Part shown: positions 23,575 to 33,508 of the stretch, piece by piece | Layout: the number at the start of each line of letters is the position of its first letter | Numbering within the stretch: the first letter of the stretch is position 1 | Assembly: GCA_921293015.1 (NCBI GenBank) | Contig: OV121095.1 | Location: 32,461,484 to 32,525,483, forward strand | Origin: Phorcus lineatus | Taxonomy: Eukaryota; Mollusca; Gastropoda; Trochida; Trochidae | DNA length: 64,000 nt | Direction: 5' to 3' | The notes under the pieces: model-generated | Seen by the model: the letters and a program-made list of their open reading frames with translations, nothing else | What the model was told of the DNA's origin: nothing | Database searches by the model: none | Position numbers and translations under genes: made by a program

Positions 23575-23990
23575 CAACTGTCTCATCAATGTTAAATTCA
23601 TCGGCAACAACAAGGACAGTGTTCCTCCCACTGACACTGACTCAAACTAAATGAATCGCGCTTCAAAACTCACATTCCAATGACGTAATAACCACGTGAC
23701 ATTCATTCACACAACTCAGTAACGTTCATTCAAGTAATTCAGTGACTGATGTTATGTTTAGTTAACTCGCCAATTTGTGTTCGTAGTGACCAAAACACGA
23801 ATAAGTACCTTCCATTTGAATTGTTCAAAATTAAAGCTGTTATAAACGGACTTACTCTTGGCCTATTTCTCCAATGCAGTCTAAGACTTGTATTCTTACG
23901 CACAAATATAAGAATTGAGAGTAAACATGATTTTGATTTTATATTATTAATTTAAAGAGTGTAATAAATAAAATACTAAACGTCGTCCAG

Positions 23991-24094
23991 TTTAATAACA
24001 TATTTATGAAACTCGTGGATAGTATTGGTATTTAACTCGCTTTCGCTCGTTAAATACGACTACCATCCACTCGTTTCATAAATATGTTATTAAA
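23991..24094. repeat. E2 right hairpin
   Basis: Arms of 34 bases with three mismatches ('tttaataacatatttatgaa' and complement) and an inner stem 'tatttaactcgc/gctcgttaaata' closed by a TTTC loop. Sequence to either side of it is shared with the right end of E3. Confidence 0.85.
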
Positions 24095-24144
24095 CGGAAC
24101 GTCATTTAGTATTCTCAATATCAAACTCGTGGACACATGGTAAC

Positions 24145-24487
24145 GTATTTATCTCGACGAGGACCCTTATTTATGGCTTGAAGGATTGGGTGGGTCAAAA
24201 TGGCGGTTGATCTTGTCAATGGTTTTTTTTATCTTTAAATTTACAAATATGATTTTTATATCACCGTTTAGAGCACAAAAAGTATAGTCTAGTATCGTGC
24301 AGCGGTACTAGACGGAAATTACGGACTAACGAACTTGAATAAATATAACGACTAATGCGGGACTTTTTAAGTTTTGATTGTTTGGTCACGGGACCTCATA
24401 TATACGTTCCACCTTGAAAGGGCGCTAAAATCGCCGTAGATGCCTAACTGTCATGGCGGACTGTCGTGAAGGATGCGATTGAGCTTG
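24145..24487. other. No gene seen
   Basis: Slightly more GC- and CpG-rich than average ('caaaatggcggttg', 'catggcggactgtcgtg'), which suggests promoter-like or transposon-derived DNA, but no open frame exceeds a few codons. Confidence 0.45.
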
Positions 24488-24800
24488 AAGGTGAGTTGGG
24501 GTGAGTTGGTGTTTAACGCCGCTTTCAAGATTATTTCACTTATATCGCGGCTGCTAGTATTATTGCAGGGAGAAAGCCCGCAACACCATTGTGGCTATGC
24601 CTTGCGGTGAAACCTGCGAGCATCGGCTGGAACTAGCGAACCATGGGTGGTATTGCGCTGAATTTCAGTGTAGCATTGCACCCAAACCTGACTGGGTGTA
24701 CAACAGTTCTCTACTGCAGACAAAGTTGCCGAGCCCCTGGCGAGATTCGAACCACGGACCTCCTGATCCGAAGCCGAACGCGCTATTGAAGTGTCGGACT
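24488..24800 (-). mobile_element. tRNA-derived SINE copy S2
   Basis: Best preserved copy. The minus-strand head begins near 24800 with 'caatagcgcgttcggcttcg' and B box GGTTCGAATCTC (24743-24754); the body has 'gaaccatgggtggtattgcg' (plus reading) and 'gtgtagcattgcacccaaac'; the tail is 'tttaacgccgctttcaa' at about 24511 with a 'gtgagttgg' end. The short ORFs over it are accidental. Confidence 0.9.
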
Positions 24801-26309
24801 CATAGAACATGCAGGTATCACAACATAATGCTCAGGTTGGTTTTAATTTTCGATATGAATGAAAAATCGGCTATGACCTCGACTACAATATGTATAGAGA
24901 TTGGTTTTCTAGTTTACAATTCCAATCTTCAGCTCACTGATGGACAACCTCGCTACGGGCAAATGAACCGTTAGGCCAAGAGCAAGTCATGTAACTAATT
25001 GCGAAGGTTTTTTCGCACGAACATTTCCTTTTTACAAGAACTGACTTGTTCCATTAAATAAAAGCGAAATGACTTCAATTAGTGTAAAATACACTGAGCT
25101 ACTAACGGTAGGTTTCAACAAACAAGCGTAGCGTAGTCTTTGTTTACCTAACAGTGGGACAAGGGAGGTAACTCTTGGCAGTACGTCGTCTCTATTACTA
25201 GGGTTGCGCGTGACCCAGTTTAACATAGAAAAATATACCTACGGCACGTGACCACTTTTAGCCAATGAGTAGCCGAGATTGCTGTCCAAGTCGAGATAAT
25301 TTTAGTTGTGAACTGTGTCAGATATATCAAGTGATGTACAATTGTTAGAAAAAATCAAGCTTTAATAATTTGATAATATGTATCTTTGAGCCAGCATTGT
25401 ACACGCAGCAAGTTTTCAATAAAGAAATTGGTATATGTAACATCTAAAATATATTTGTGGTCAATCTTTAACATGCTCTATGCATGTACTCAATCCAGTC
25501 TTCATCTGCAGTTACCATTTATTTGCACATACAGTGTTTAAAAGTGCTTTATTTTAGACTGAACGATTTTTTTCATATTCTGGTGAGATATTCAATTCAA
25601 ATTAGATCTCTTATATTCTATTTGCAATGCAAACTTACATCAGCATAATATCATGTTATTGAAAAGTATTTAAAAAATTAGAAAATCATGTATGTTCACT
25701 GAAATGTTTTATGTTATACTGTGAAATGATAATTATTTCTTCGCAATACAATTTACACAAAAATGTAATCACTTTCTAAATATTTTTTTGGTTGCAATCA
25801 AGTTTACTATTTCAAATGATAAATGTAGATTGATTAATAGGTAAACCATTAACTGCAACATTGTTAACAGGATTTTTTTCAGTTAAATTAGTTAAAAAGG
25901 CATAACAAATACCTGCATATTATTTTATTTCACTTTCTATTTTAAAAAGGATTTCAAGTTAAATTTCAAGCAATTAATTTGATAGATTTCTGTCATAACT
26001 ATTCAACATTTGAGGTTTATTCATTAATAACCCTACAAAAGCAATGATAAGCTGTCAGTGAATATGGCATAGTTCCGCTGACAACAATTTTATTTGATGT
26101 AAGAATGTTCTTAAGGAGTTAAGTGTCCTCATGAGGGAACTCTAAGTTAAAGTGAAAAATGTCACTTCTAAGACATCTCTGAAAGTCAGGAACGTTTTGA
26201 TGGAAACTAAGAATTTTTAGTTTATTTAAGAATTGTAACGGTTATGTAAATTCTAAGAATTCTATCTACTTGATTATTTATCTGGTCATCATGAAACTCG
26301 CAAGTTTAT
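24801..26309. other. No gene seen
   Basis: AT-rich. 'acaagggaggtaactct' near 25160 resembles a motif widespread in mollusc repeats, and the flanking 25000-25250 is richer in GC, so an old repeat may lie there. Otherwise nothing recognisable. Confidence 0.45.
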
Positions 26310-26590
26310 TATGTTACACTGTACAAAGGTGTAGGTTACAACCTGACTTCTGGCATCTTCAAAGTATCAGGCACAGGAACCTGCCTCTCCTAGTACAAAT
26401 TGTGATCCCTTATCAGACTTATTATACTTTTGCCATCAAACTCTTGAGAGGTGAGAGGTTTTACTAGCCACCCAATCAACTACTTGACGACCTGCGAAAA
26501 GGCAGACCATGTCTGGTCTGATCTCAGAGGCTCAACCACAGGAATCTAAGATATATTGCACCGACATACGATTAGTGCAGGGAAGCACAT
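26310..26590 (+). pseudogene. Decayed C1q exon 2 (copy E)
   Basis: 'GVGYNLTSGIFKVSGTGTCL' is the C1q strand 'GGGYNPTSGIFTVPRNGTYL' of gene B, followed by stops; 'DHVWSDLRGSTTG' near 26505 is the 'EHVWFDVFAGS' strand. At least two frameshifts and several stops separate them. It lies 0.7 kb upstream of the gene B promoter on the same strand, so it is a dead tandem neighbour. No matching exon 1 was found. Confidence 0.75.
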
Positions 26591-27241
26591 AGTGCTTTGT
26601 TTAGTATAATTTGAATGGTTCAGAGATCAAGTTTTCATAGCACTTGTGAAATGAGCAGTGGTTAGTGTGTATTCTATTGAAATGCCCCGCTATTTGGCTT
26701 GTGGTTCGTTTATCTATAAACTTTAAATTACTTATGGACGTAATCATTGACATTTGAAAGGGGATTGTTGAGTCATCTATTCTGTGGCAACTGTAAATGG
26801 CCAAAGGGGCAGAAACCCAACAATCTCCATTCTCAGAAAGGTCTTTTTAATACAAATGTCTAAACAAAAATAACTAAAGCGTTGACATATCATACAGTAA
26901 AGGAAGACGTTCGTTATAAAACCAACTGGCATTGTTGTTGAATAATTCACATACTTCATAATACAGCACAAAACACAATACATGTACATAAAGGTTCAGG
27001 ATCCTAATAAAAATCAAAGCTGAAAGAATTTTAAAGATTTATGGTTCCCTGTGACGTCTGTTTACAGAGTAATTATCGTATCAGGCCTAGATTGATATAC
27101 TCTGTTGTGATTTGATTTATTACGTATTTTCCGCAACATCTGCTTTATGATTATTTTCAGGTGTAAGGATACAAAGCGAACATTGAATTGTGATCCAGTC
27201 AGGTGTTGAAAGGTTATACTTTTTAATCTGACACATTTTTC
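26591..27241 (+). other. Upstream region of C1q-B
   Basis: AT-rich non-coding sequence. No repeat or ORF that I can support. Confidence 0.5.
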
Positions 27242-27248
27242 TATAAAA
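27242..27248 (+). promoter_or_regulatory. TATA box of C1q-B
   Basis: TATAAAA lies 69 bases before the ATG at 27317, with 'ttttct' upstream. A start around 27272 would give a 5' UTR of about 45 bases. The upstream ATG at 27257 is in frame with the gene but would lie too close to the TATA to be in the mRNA. Confidence 0.65.
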
Positions 27249-27316
27249 GCTACGACATGCAATGCTTGAAACACAAAAAAGTTCATGAGCTTTGGTGCCA
27301 TCGCAAATATAATCAA

Positions 27317-30300
27317 ATGGAAATGAAATCTTCTCTCTTCAGTTTGATTGTTCTCGTCTTCTTAGTGAAAGGTTTCAAGTCTGAAACTAGTGTTGCAAAT
27401 CAGGCATCTAACTCGGGTGCTACCTGTGGTCCTATGCTTGATAATATTCTCCGCCTTGAGAGGGCTGTTAACAATATCAGTTGGGAGTTGGAACTCGCCA
27501 AGACTGACTTAAAGACCACAAAGATTGAACAAAAATCAACAACCCGGCGCTTGGAGACCACTGTTAAAGATTTTGAAACAACAAGGACAGACCTGGTCGC
27601 AATAAGGGCTGCTTTGAAATCCACAGAAGATAAATTGGCAACAGTCATTTCAACATGTTCTCGTCTGGACATCATGGAAGAACGGATGGAGGAAATAGCG
27701 AACTCGACTGAGAAAATAGGTAGGCCATTTATCTTAATACAGCATGAAATGTCATTCACAATAAAATTATCATACTCTGATTTGATAGTAGTGTATCAGT
27801 GATTGTGAGATCATCTCCCAAGGGATTTGAAGGCGGGATAGCCGAGTGAGAGTTGGACACTCTCCCGATTCAGCTAGAAATGTACCTCTTTCCAGAGCCA
27901 GTTGAATTGCTTTAATTTAACCCTGCCTCTTGACCTCGCAAAAAGCGACTCGTCCTCGTGTCAAGCCATTTGGAGTTAAAAAGCACCTTAGTTCGACGTA
28001 CTTAGGGTGTAGTTTGCACTAGGGAGTTTCCTCGGCCCCATATTGGGGGCCAAATGTAACAGAAGAGATTGTGAGATCACCTCCCGTGGGCTTCGAACCC
28101 GGGTCCTCCAGGTGATGGTCAGACACTTTACTGTTACGCAAAGAGATATCCCTCTTCCAGTAAGAATGCTTTTATTTCAACATATGAGATGAATAATGCG
28201 GTTTATCATCCTGCTACATCTGCGTATTTAATTCGGCTGAGATCCTTCCCAATCCCTGCACTGATATCTTTCTTTGGCATGATAACTCATTCTCTTCAAA
28301 CAGAGTTAGCTTCGTCATAAATTCCTATACAACCTCTGTCTTAATACGAAGGTTCCTTGGGCTTTCGGCAGTTTCCAATACCGGCGCAATATTGCAAAAT
28401 AAACTACCTGGCAATATTTCAGCCTGTTAAAACATCTAATGCATGAATAAAATATTTGTTGACACACAGGCCTATATACAATGATGTATTCGCACGATAA
28501 GGCGTATGTGTTTTTTTAAAGTGCAAGGTGCATATTCGAATAAAGTTTAGCTTTTGGAAAGCTTATGGAAATAATTAAGACGATTTAAATGAAAAGTTTT
28601 GAAACGGCATTGCTGATTGCACAATTAACTTTGATTTCATCCAATCAGATTTCTAAATTTCTAGAACAAGGAACCATCGAATTATGACAGAGGTAGTAAA
28701 TGAATTTATGACGGGGCTACCTTTGTTGGGAGAGAAAGGTGATTACTATGTATATGATAAATATTCACCAAACATTAGTTAAAAGCAAAATTAAAACTAT
28801 TGAGATGATCAGTTATGGTGCATTGCGCGTTAAAACGATATTGCAGATTGTCATATAATAAAAAAAGATCACTAAAATGATAAACATGAATTTATCTTTT
28901 AACATCTGAAAACAACAATCAAAAAAACTTATTCACAACATTGTACAAAAAATATATCCTAGTTCCTTAAACGAGGAGACATTCAACTGAACTAATCCGT
29001 TCAAGAAAGGATCATCTAAAGTGATAGGCAAGGCAAGCAGGACAAACGCTGAAGCAAGAAACTCAATATTTATTCTTTTTTCAATGCAGTAAAAATAAAC
29101 TAGCCTGATGTCAGATTTATTTGGAAAGATGAATATATATTTCACCTGAAAAGAACTATCAATATGTTGATCTCCTGATTTCAGTGAAGTTTGTTTTTCC
29201 AAAGCACATATCAAATAAACTTTGAAAGAAAATTCATAGTGATCAAAATTTTGACTTTTTTATTTTAATAACAAACTACAACTTTGATACCATTCAAGAC
29301 ACTCCAAATCTTGAACAAAGCTTTTATTTTGCGCTTAATCATGAATTTTATTGTCGACCACATTGGCATAACCTGTCGTAAATTATCTCCAAATTGTTAA
29401 AACACTTTCTATTTATTTTCAGTTTAGAATTTTCTGTATTTAGCAAATGTTTCCCTGAAAGTTTGCTTTGCAATCACAAAGCTCCGCTTTCGTTATCAGT
29501 AATGTTGCACTTGAAGGCGCCGAAACGTCGTCAACATGATTTTATCTTCTTTTTTTAACCTTGCTATTTTTATTACGCCTTTTGTTCATATCAAAAGAAT
29601 GATTACATTTAAGATGTAATTTTAAAAATCATTCAACAATACACTAAAACTGGTCTCTCAAATCCATATAGGACCTTGTTCTTGTACTTGTCAGAAAAAG
29701 CCACATCGGTCGTAACTAGATCGACAGATGCATCAATGATGCCAGAAAGGTTATTAAATGTAGCTCTCAAGGTAACTCACGACTATTGCATTTCGGGTAG
29801 ATTTTCCTTATATGACAGGAATCGTGATCTTGTCCTGTCGTTAAGTAGCGGAAAATGACTTATATGGTATATCTATTAATAGGTGTTTTTGAATAGCTTG
29901 TTTGCAGCGACGATGCAGTTTCATTGATTGTTTAACTTTGGCGGTTCAGCTATCATAATATTTACATTGCTATGCATGGATCAAAAAGAGATAGCGCAAA
30001 AATTAAAAGTAAGTCGTATGTTCAATCTTTATTGACGTCATGATATGCATGTATTCAGCTTGTCCTAAAATACCACGACAATCAAAATGTGAACGAAATA
30101 TGTCAAATATAGGATGTCTGGCTTTAACAATAAACTGAAGTTAAAATCTTGCAGCTCTAATCAATCAAACACAAAGTCTGTTGTGGATTGGTTCGTTGAC
30201 AAACACGTGGTACAAGCTGTTCCTTAGACATGTGCGGACGTATTAAGGCGTGAGAATGGCATTATTGAGAATGAATTAAAATGTCCAAAATTATCAGTGC

Positions 30301-30800
30301 AGAGTTGATTTTGAATTGGTATGTATGATACATGACTTACCATAGTGTATGATTTAAAGTTTGATTTACGAATATAATTTTTAATTTCAGGAGGGGACAA
30401 GGACATTTCTTTCCAAGTTAAGCAAATAAAACGTCCCTACACTGTTGGTCAATTTGAATCTCTCAAGTTTGATGATGTCACACTGAACAAAGGTGGAGGT
30501 TATAACCCCACATCGGGTATCTTCACTGTTCCCAGAAACGGAACCTATCTTTGCTGGTCCAATATTTTGTCTCAAACGTCAAATAATTTTTCACTAAGAC
30601 TGATGAAGGAAGGAAAAGAGATTGTAAGGGGGTATACTGGAGCGGATCAAAGTTATGGAACCGCCGTTATCACCTACTTGAAAACATTTACTGAGGGAGA
30701 ACATGTCTGGTTTGATGTCTTTGCGGGTTCTTTGAGCATTGCTGGAGAAAACTATTCAAGTTATGGATGTCATCTGATGTACGTGAAGCATTCAAGTTAA
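27317..30800 (+). CDS. C1q-domain-containing secreted protein (gene B), intact, 2 exons
   Basis: Join 27317-27719 and 30391-30800 (813 nt, 270 aa). Donor ATAG|GTAGGC and acceptor AATTTCAG|GAG are consensus, phase 1. Residues 1-22 are a signal peptide (MEMKSSLFSLIVLVFLVKGF, cut near SETS). Cys at about residue 37 in 'CGPMLDNILRLERAVNNIS' may link subunits. Residues 40-130 are charged with heptad Leu/Ile: a coiled coil replacing the collagen stalk of C1q, as is usual in bivalve C1qDC proteins. Exon 2 is the whole C1q head with 'GYNPTSGIFTVPRNGTYLCW', 'GEHVWFDVFAGS' and 'SSYGCHLM'. ATG 27317 is chosen over 27257 because it starts the signal peptide directly. AATAAA overlaps the stop (30799-30804). 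It probably acts as a secreted, trimeric pattern-recognition lectin-like protein; the ligand is unknown. Confidence 0.9.
27800..28160. mobile_element. Composite tRNA-like SINE in C1q-B intron
   Basis: Left part (plus) has 'gggatagccgagtgagagtt' and 'ggacactctcccga', a type II tRNA-like head. Right part (minus) has a B box GGTTCGAAGCC with flanking 'acccgggttcgaagcccac' at about 28088-28106. Both parts begin with 'gattgtgagatca(t/c)ctccc' (27801 and 28068), so it looks like two related units joined. The body includes 'cttgacctcgcaaaaagcga' and 'cctcggccccatattggggg'. Confidence 0.65.
28161..30390 (+). other. C1q-B intron
   Basis: AT-rich non-coding. The last 200 bases align with those upstream of the exon at 16515. 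No other gene is seen inside. Confidence 0.7.
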
Positions 30801-30804
30801 TAAA

Positions 30805-31269
30805 TTGAAGGCATCTCTCAGATGATAACCAAAAAGCAAACATTGTTAATTGTGATATTTTTTGAGAAAATGATTTATGAATATGACATATCAAAACCTG
30901 TCACTGTGTACCAGTACATAAGGTTAACACTTTCCTTTTCATATAAAAGTAACGAATTTATATTTACAAGAAATAAGGATTCCAAGGAATATTAACTTTA
31001 AGAACATCCATTCAGATAAGATGCTGCTATGTTGAATATCACTCTGCCTTATTAGAGCCTTAATATCACGATAAAGGTTTTTATCCCATTTTCTTCGCCT
31101 AAAACATGTACAAAGGTTAGTACGGTTTGAAAATGCAAGAGAGACATAGGTCGAAGACCCTAACTTATTTTAGGCCTGTTTCATCGTAACCGTATGAAAC
31201 GTAACACAAAGAGCCTTTACTATTATTTTGTATCGAACTGAAATGTATCATCATCGGAAGGGGGTGTTG
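30805..31269 (+). other. 3' flank of C1q-B
   Basis: AT-rich; nothing recognised. Confidence 0.55.
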
Positions 31270-31649
31270 GAGAGGTTAAGTATTAGCTTTTATTATCAAT
31301 ATGGTTGATGATAAGCGAGTTAATATTGTCGATACGAGCACATGTGCACATATCACTTTTGGCGTATCTGATTGGTTAAAATATGACCTTGACCTCTGTG
31401 AACGAGACGAAGGACCACTTTCTCCATTCATATATTTGTACTACGTAGCGTAAACTTCATTCACTGTTTTCAATCTCGATGAGACGAGATTACAAGTCGG
31501 GAATCATAACAATAATAAACGCTTTCTTCATAATTAAATTGTCACAAAATAAACTAACGTCAACAAATACTAACTTTGTATACGTTATTTTCCAGTTTTC
31601 CTGCAAAATTTTGTTGTAATCACAAGTCTACGTAGCACTAGCCGACAAT

Positions 31650-31890
31650 ATGGCGACGTTTTTGCTTGTCAACTCTCTTATTGAAATAGACGGCAAAGCT
31701 TAAGGTAGGGTGATTGACATAATTCAGCCACGTGGAAGTTTTAATGTGTTTGTGATTCGTAAGGAAGCAGAAACAATCGAACAAATTCCTCGTTACCGTT
31801 TGAGATTTTTACTCAACAGTCAATATCACTATCGGGTCAGGTGTCGCTCTCGCTCAGGTAATACAACATTTGACACTCGTTTATTTATTT
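31650..31890 (+). pseudogene. N-terminal module of E-family transposon protein
   Basis: From ATG 31650: 'MATFLLVNSLIEIDGKA', stop at 31701-31703, then 'GRVIDIIQPRGSFNVFVIRK' and 'IEQIPRYRLRFLL' in the same frame. The spacing of 'V-x-ID ... G-x-V-x-x-(I/L) ... G-S-(F/Y) ... V ... RL' is shared with residues 8-55 of the E1 protein, suggesting a small SH3- or KOW-like beta module. That fold is my inference. Confidence 0.5.
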
Positions 31891-31897
31891 ATTTATT

Positions 31898-31940
<43 letters not shown>
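31898..31940. repeat. (AT)n microsatellite with TTTA prefix
   Basis: Pure AT dinucleotides preceded by 'tttatttatttattta'. The open frame across it is an artefact. Confidence 0.95.
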
Positions 31941-31945
<5 letters not shown>

Positions 31946-32290
31946 TTATTTCTCGCCCGTTAAGATACTTCAGTGTATCGATATTAATACCGCTGCACGT
32001 ATGGCGTCCTAATATTGTATGGTTGTGATGTCACAATATGTTCGCATCGCCGTCACAATGGCGGCTTATTCGCAGAAATGATTCAGTTAGTACATTTTCG
32101 ACAATCATGCTTGATTACTAAGGTCGAGTAATAAATAGAATACTATACCTCCTTCAATTTAATACATTTTTTTTATTAAACTTTAAAATGATTTGGTATC
32201 AAATTCGTATTAGCTCGTTTTGTACTGAATCATTAACTCGGTTAGTAAAACTAATGTTAAATGGAAGGTCGTTAAGTATCCTCTAACTAT

Positions 32291-32519
32291 GTTATAAAAT
32301 ATACAAGTGTCAATTTGAATAATTTCCTTATCAGAGAAAACGGTAGGTAAAAACGACTGAGCGAGGAATTCTGCACGTGTAGCATGTTGAAAGGTACAAG
32401 CTAAGACATTAAACCCGACTGATAATTTATACGTAAGATTTGACACAAAACGCACACTACATAAATTAGCTTAGAGAAACTTGCTCCAATACATGCAAAT
32501 CTTGCTTCGCTCAGATTAT
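32291..32519. other. No gene seen
   Basis: Between E3 and the MADF element; non-coding. Confidence 0.5.
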
Positions 32520-33172
32520 ATCTAAAGGCCACCCCACACCAACACAGCGCAGCGCAGAAAATTGCGCATGTTGATTTATGATTGATAACCCACACCAACG
32601 CAGCGCGTCGACAGCGCGCCAGCACCAAAATTTATGAATCGCATAAAAAGTTATATTTGCGCGTGGCCCTTTGACGCATCGGGGAATCTCCTACTTCTGA
32701 CGTCATCTCCGTTCGTCTTCAGGAACACGTGTTTGACAAAATTCTTTGCTACAATGCCCAAAACACATATCAATGAAGAGTTGCTAATCGATGAAGTACA
32801 AAAACACCCATGGCTATTTGACATATTCTTGTCTGTACTGCAAAAAAGTATGCATCCAAGAAGTTCTTGTATTTTGGTGTTGTTGTTTACGTCTCCAGTA
32901 GACGTACATCAGCATCAGTGTTTTCCTTTAGCGATCCATTTCGTATTGATCAGTCGGGACCGATGATATAAATGTGACAGTCGTTCTCTGGTCACTCTTC
33001 CATACGCGAGAACGATTATAATCTTAAAACAAGATCTCATTGGTCAATTGTTCTTTATATTATTTCGCTGCATTGACGCGCTGCGTTAGTCTGGGGTTAA
33101 AAAAAACGTATGCTACGCGCTGAGCTGCTGGCGCGCTACTGGCGCGCTATGTAAGTGTGGGGAGGCCTTTAC
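32520..33172 (+). mobile_element. Inverted-repeat element with MADF-like ORF (PIF/Harbinger-like?)
   Basis: Ends TAAAGGCCACCCCACACCAA (from 32525) and its near-complement 'gtgtggggaggccttta' (to 33171). Both ends carry GC-rich subterminal repeats of 'cagcgcgc/gcgcgctg' (32545-32620; 33110-33150). It encodes an MADF-like start (32754). PIF/Harbinger elements carry a second gene of Myb/MADF type, which suggests that superfamily, but no DDE transposase is present and a 3-base target duplication is not clear. Confidence 0.65.
32754..32966 (+). pseudogene. MADF-domain N-terminal fragment
   Basis: MPKTHINEELLIDEVQKHPW then 'LFD': the pattern (L/I)-I-x-x-V-x-x-(H/Y)-P-x-L-(Y/F)-(D/N) is the first helix of MADF/Myb-SANT-like DNA-binding domains. 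After about 25 residues the match stops, and the remaining codons are hydrophobic and not domain-like, so the frame is probably broken there. In Harbinger-type elements such a protein helps import and target the transposase. Confidence 0.5.
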
Positions 33173-33433
33173 AATTTTTGAAGAGGAACCTCGGAGACAA
33201 GGGAAGATGAATTCAAGAAGAAGACTGGAGACTGTTGTTTGTGGTCGACCATTTCTTTTATTTGGCGTTGATGGACATGTTATAAAGGTCATCCCCGAGC
33301 CGCTGGTACAGTCACAATTTGGAGACTCAGCTCCAAACTGTGTCCAGGCTGGGGTGTACAAAGGCAAAACTACATAGTGGCTTACGGGAAAGGTGCACAG
33401 GCAGGTCCGACAGCAAGTCTGGCGACCTGTGTT
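33173..33433 (+). other. Short unidentified ORF in unique sequence
   Basis: A 56-codon ORF (33207-33377; MNSRRRLETVVCGRPFLLFG start) has codon-like composition and is more GC-rich than its surroundings, but no family is recognised and no splice or promoter signal is apparent. Both strands are open here, which weakens it. Confidence 0.2.
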
Positions 33434-33508
33434 GAGTCTAAAGGAAGTCTAACAGGAGTCTGTCACGAGTCTGTAACGAGTCTGTAACGAGTCTAAAGCG
33501 AGTCTGAA
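33434..33508. repeat. 12-bp tandem repeat (ACGAGTCTGTA)n
   Basis: Six to seven imperfect units of 'gagtctgtaac' and variants ('gagtctaaagc'). Confidence 0.85.

Larger units (their letters stand above)
23027..24144 (+). mobile_element. Element E2: inverted-repeat element with tyrosine-recombinase relic
   Basis: Perfect 27-bp terminal inverted repeats, beginning GTTACCATGTGTCCACGAG, at 23027-23053 and 24118-24144. A second perfect 13-bp inverted pair ATTTATTACACTC lies inside at 23139-23151 and 23957-23969; compare ATTTATCATCC of E1. Between outer and inner repeats on each side there is a hairpin (23061-23132; 23991-24094). The interior holds the C-terminus of a Crypton-like recombinase (23317-23574) and, at 23232, 'cggaactattttc', also found upstream of the E1 ORF. 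No target-site duplication is obvious. Confidence 0.8.
31270..32290 (+). mobile_element. Element E3: relative of E1/E2, decayed
   Basis: The right end ('gtaataaatagaatactatac' region 32127-32170, and 'aaatggaaggtcgttaagta' at 32258) matches the right end of E2 ('gtaataaataaaatactaaa' at 23961; 'aaacggaacgtcatttagta' at 24092). Upstream, 31650-31890 encodes an N-terminal module like that of E1, and 'tgattggttaa' (31369) repeats the E1 promoter motif. The recombinase core is deleted. The left boundary is approximate; a microsatellite (31900-31940) interrupts the interior. Confidence 0.6.

Noticed and set aside
24591-24974. 127-codon ORF on the plus strand and 71-codon ORF on the minus strand
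   Set aside because: Both lie over the SINE S2; the reading frames come from the repeat.
27257-27316. Upstream in-frame ATG for C1q-B
   Set aside because: It lies 9 bases after the TATA box, so it would precede the transcription start; the next ATG (27317) begins a clean signal peptide.
28060-28150. Possible tRNA gene
   Set aside because: Has a B box but no complete cloverleaf or acceptor stem; it is part of a SINE.
29505-29545. 'gaaggcgccgaaacgtcgtc', reminiscent of a Penelope-like element end
   Set aside because: No reverse transcriptase or GIY-YIG coding sequence is nearby; the resemblance is too short.
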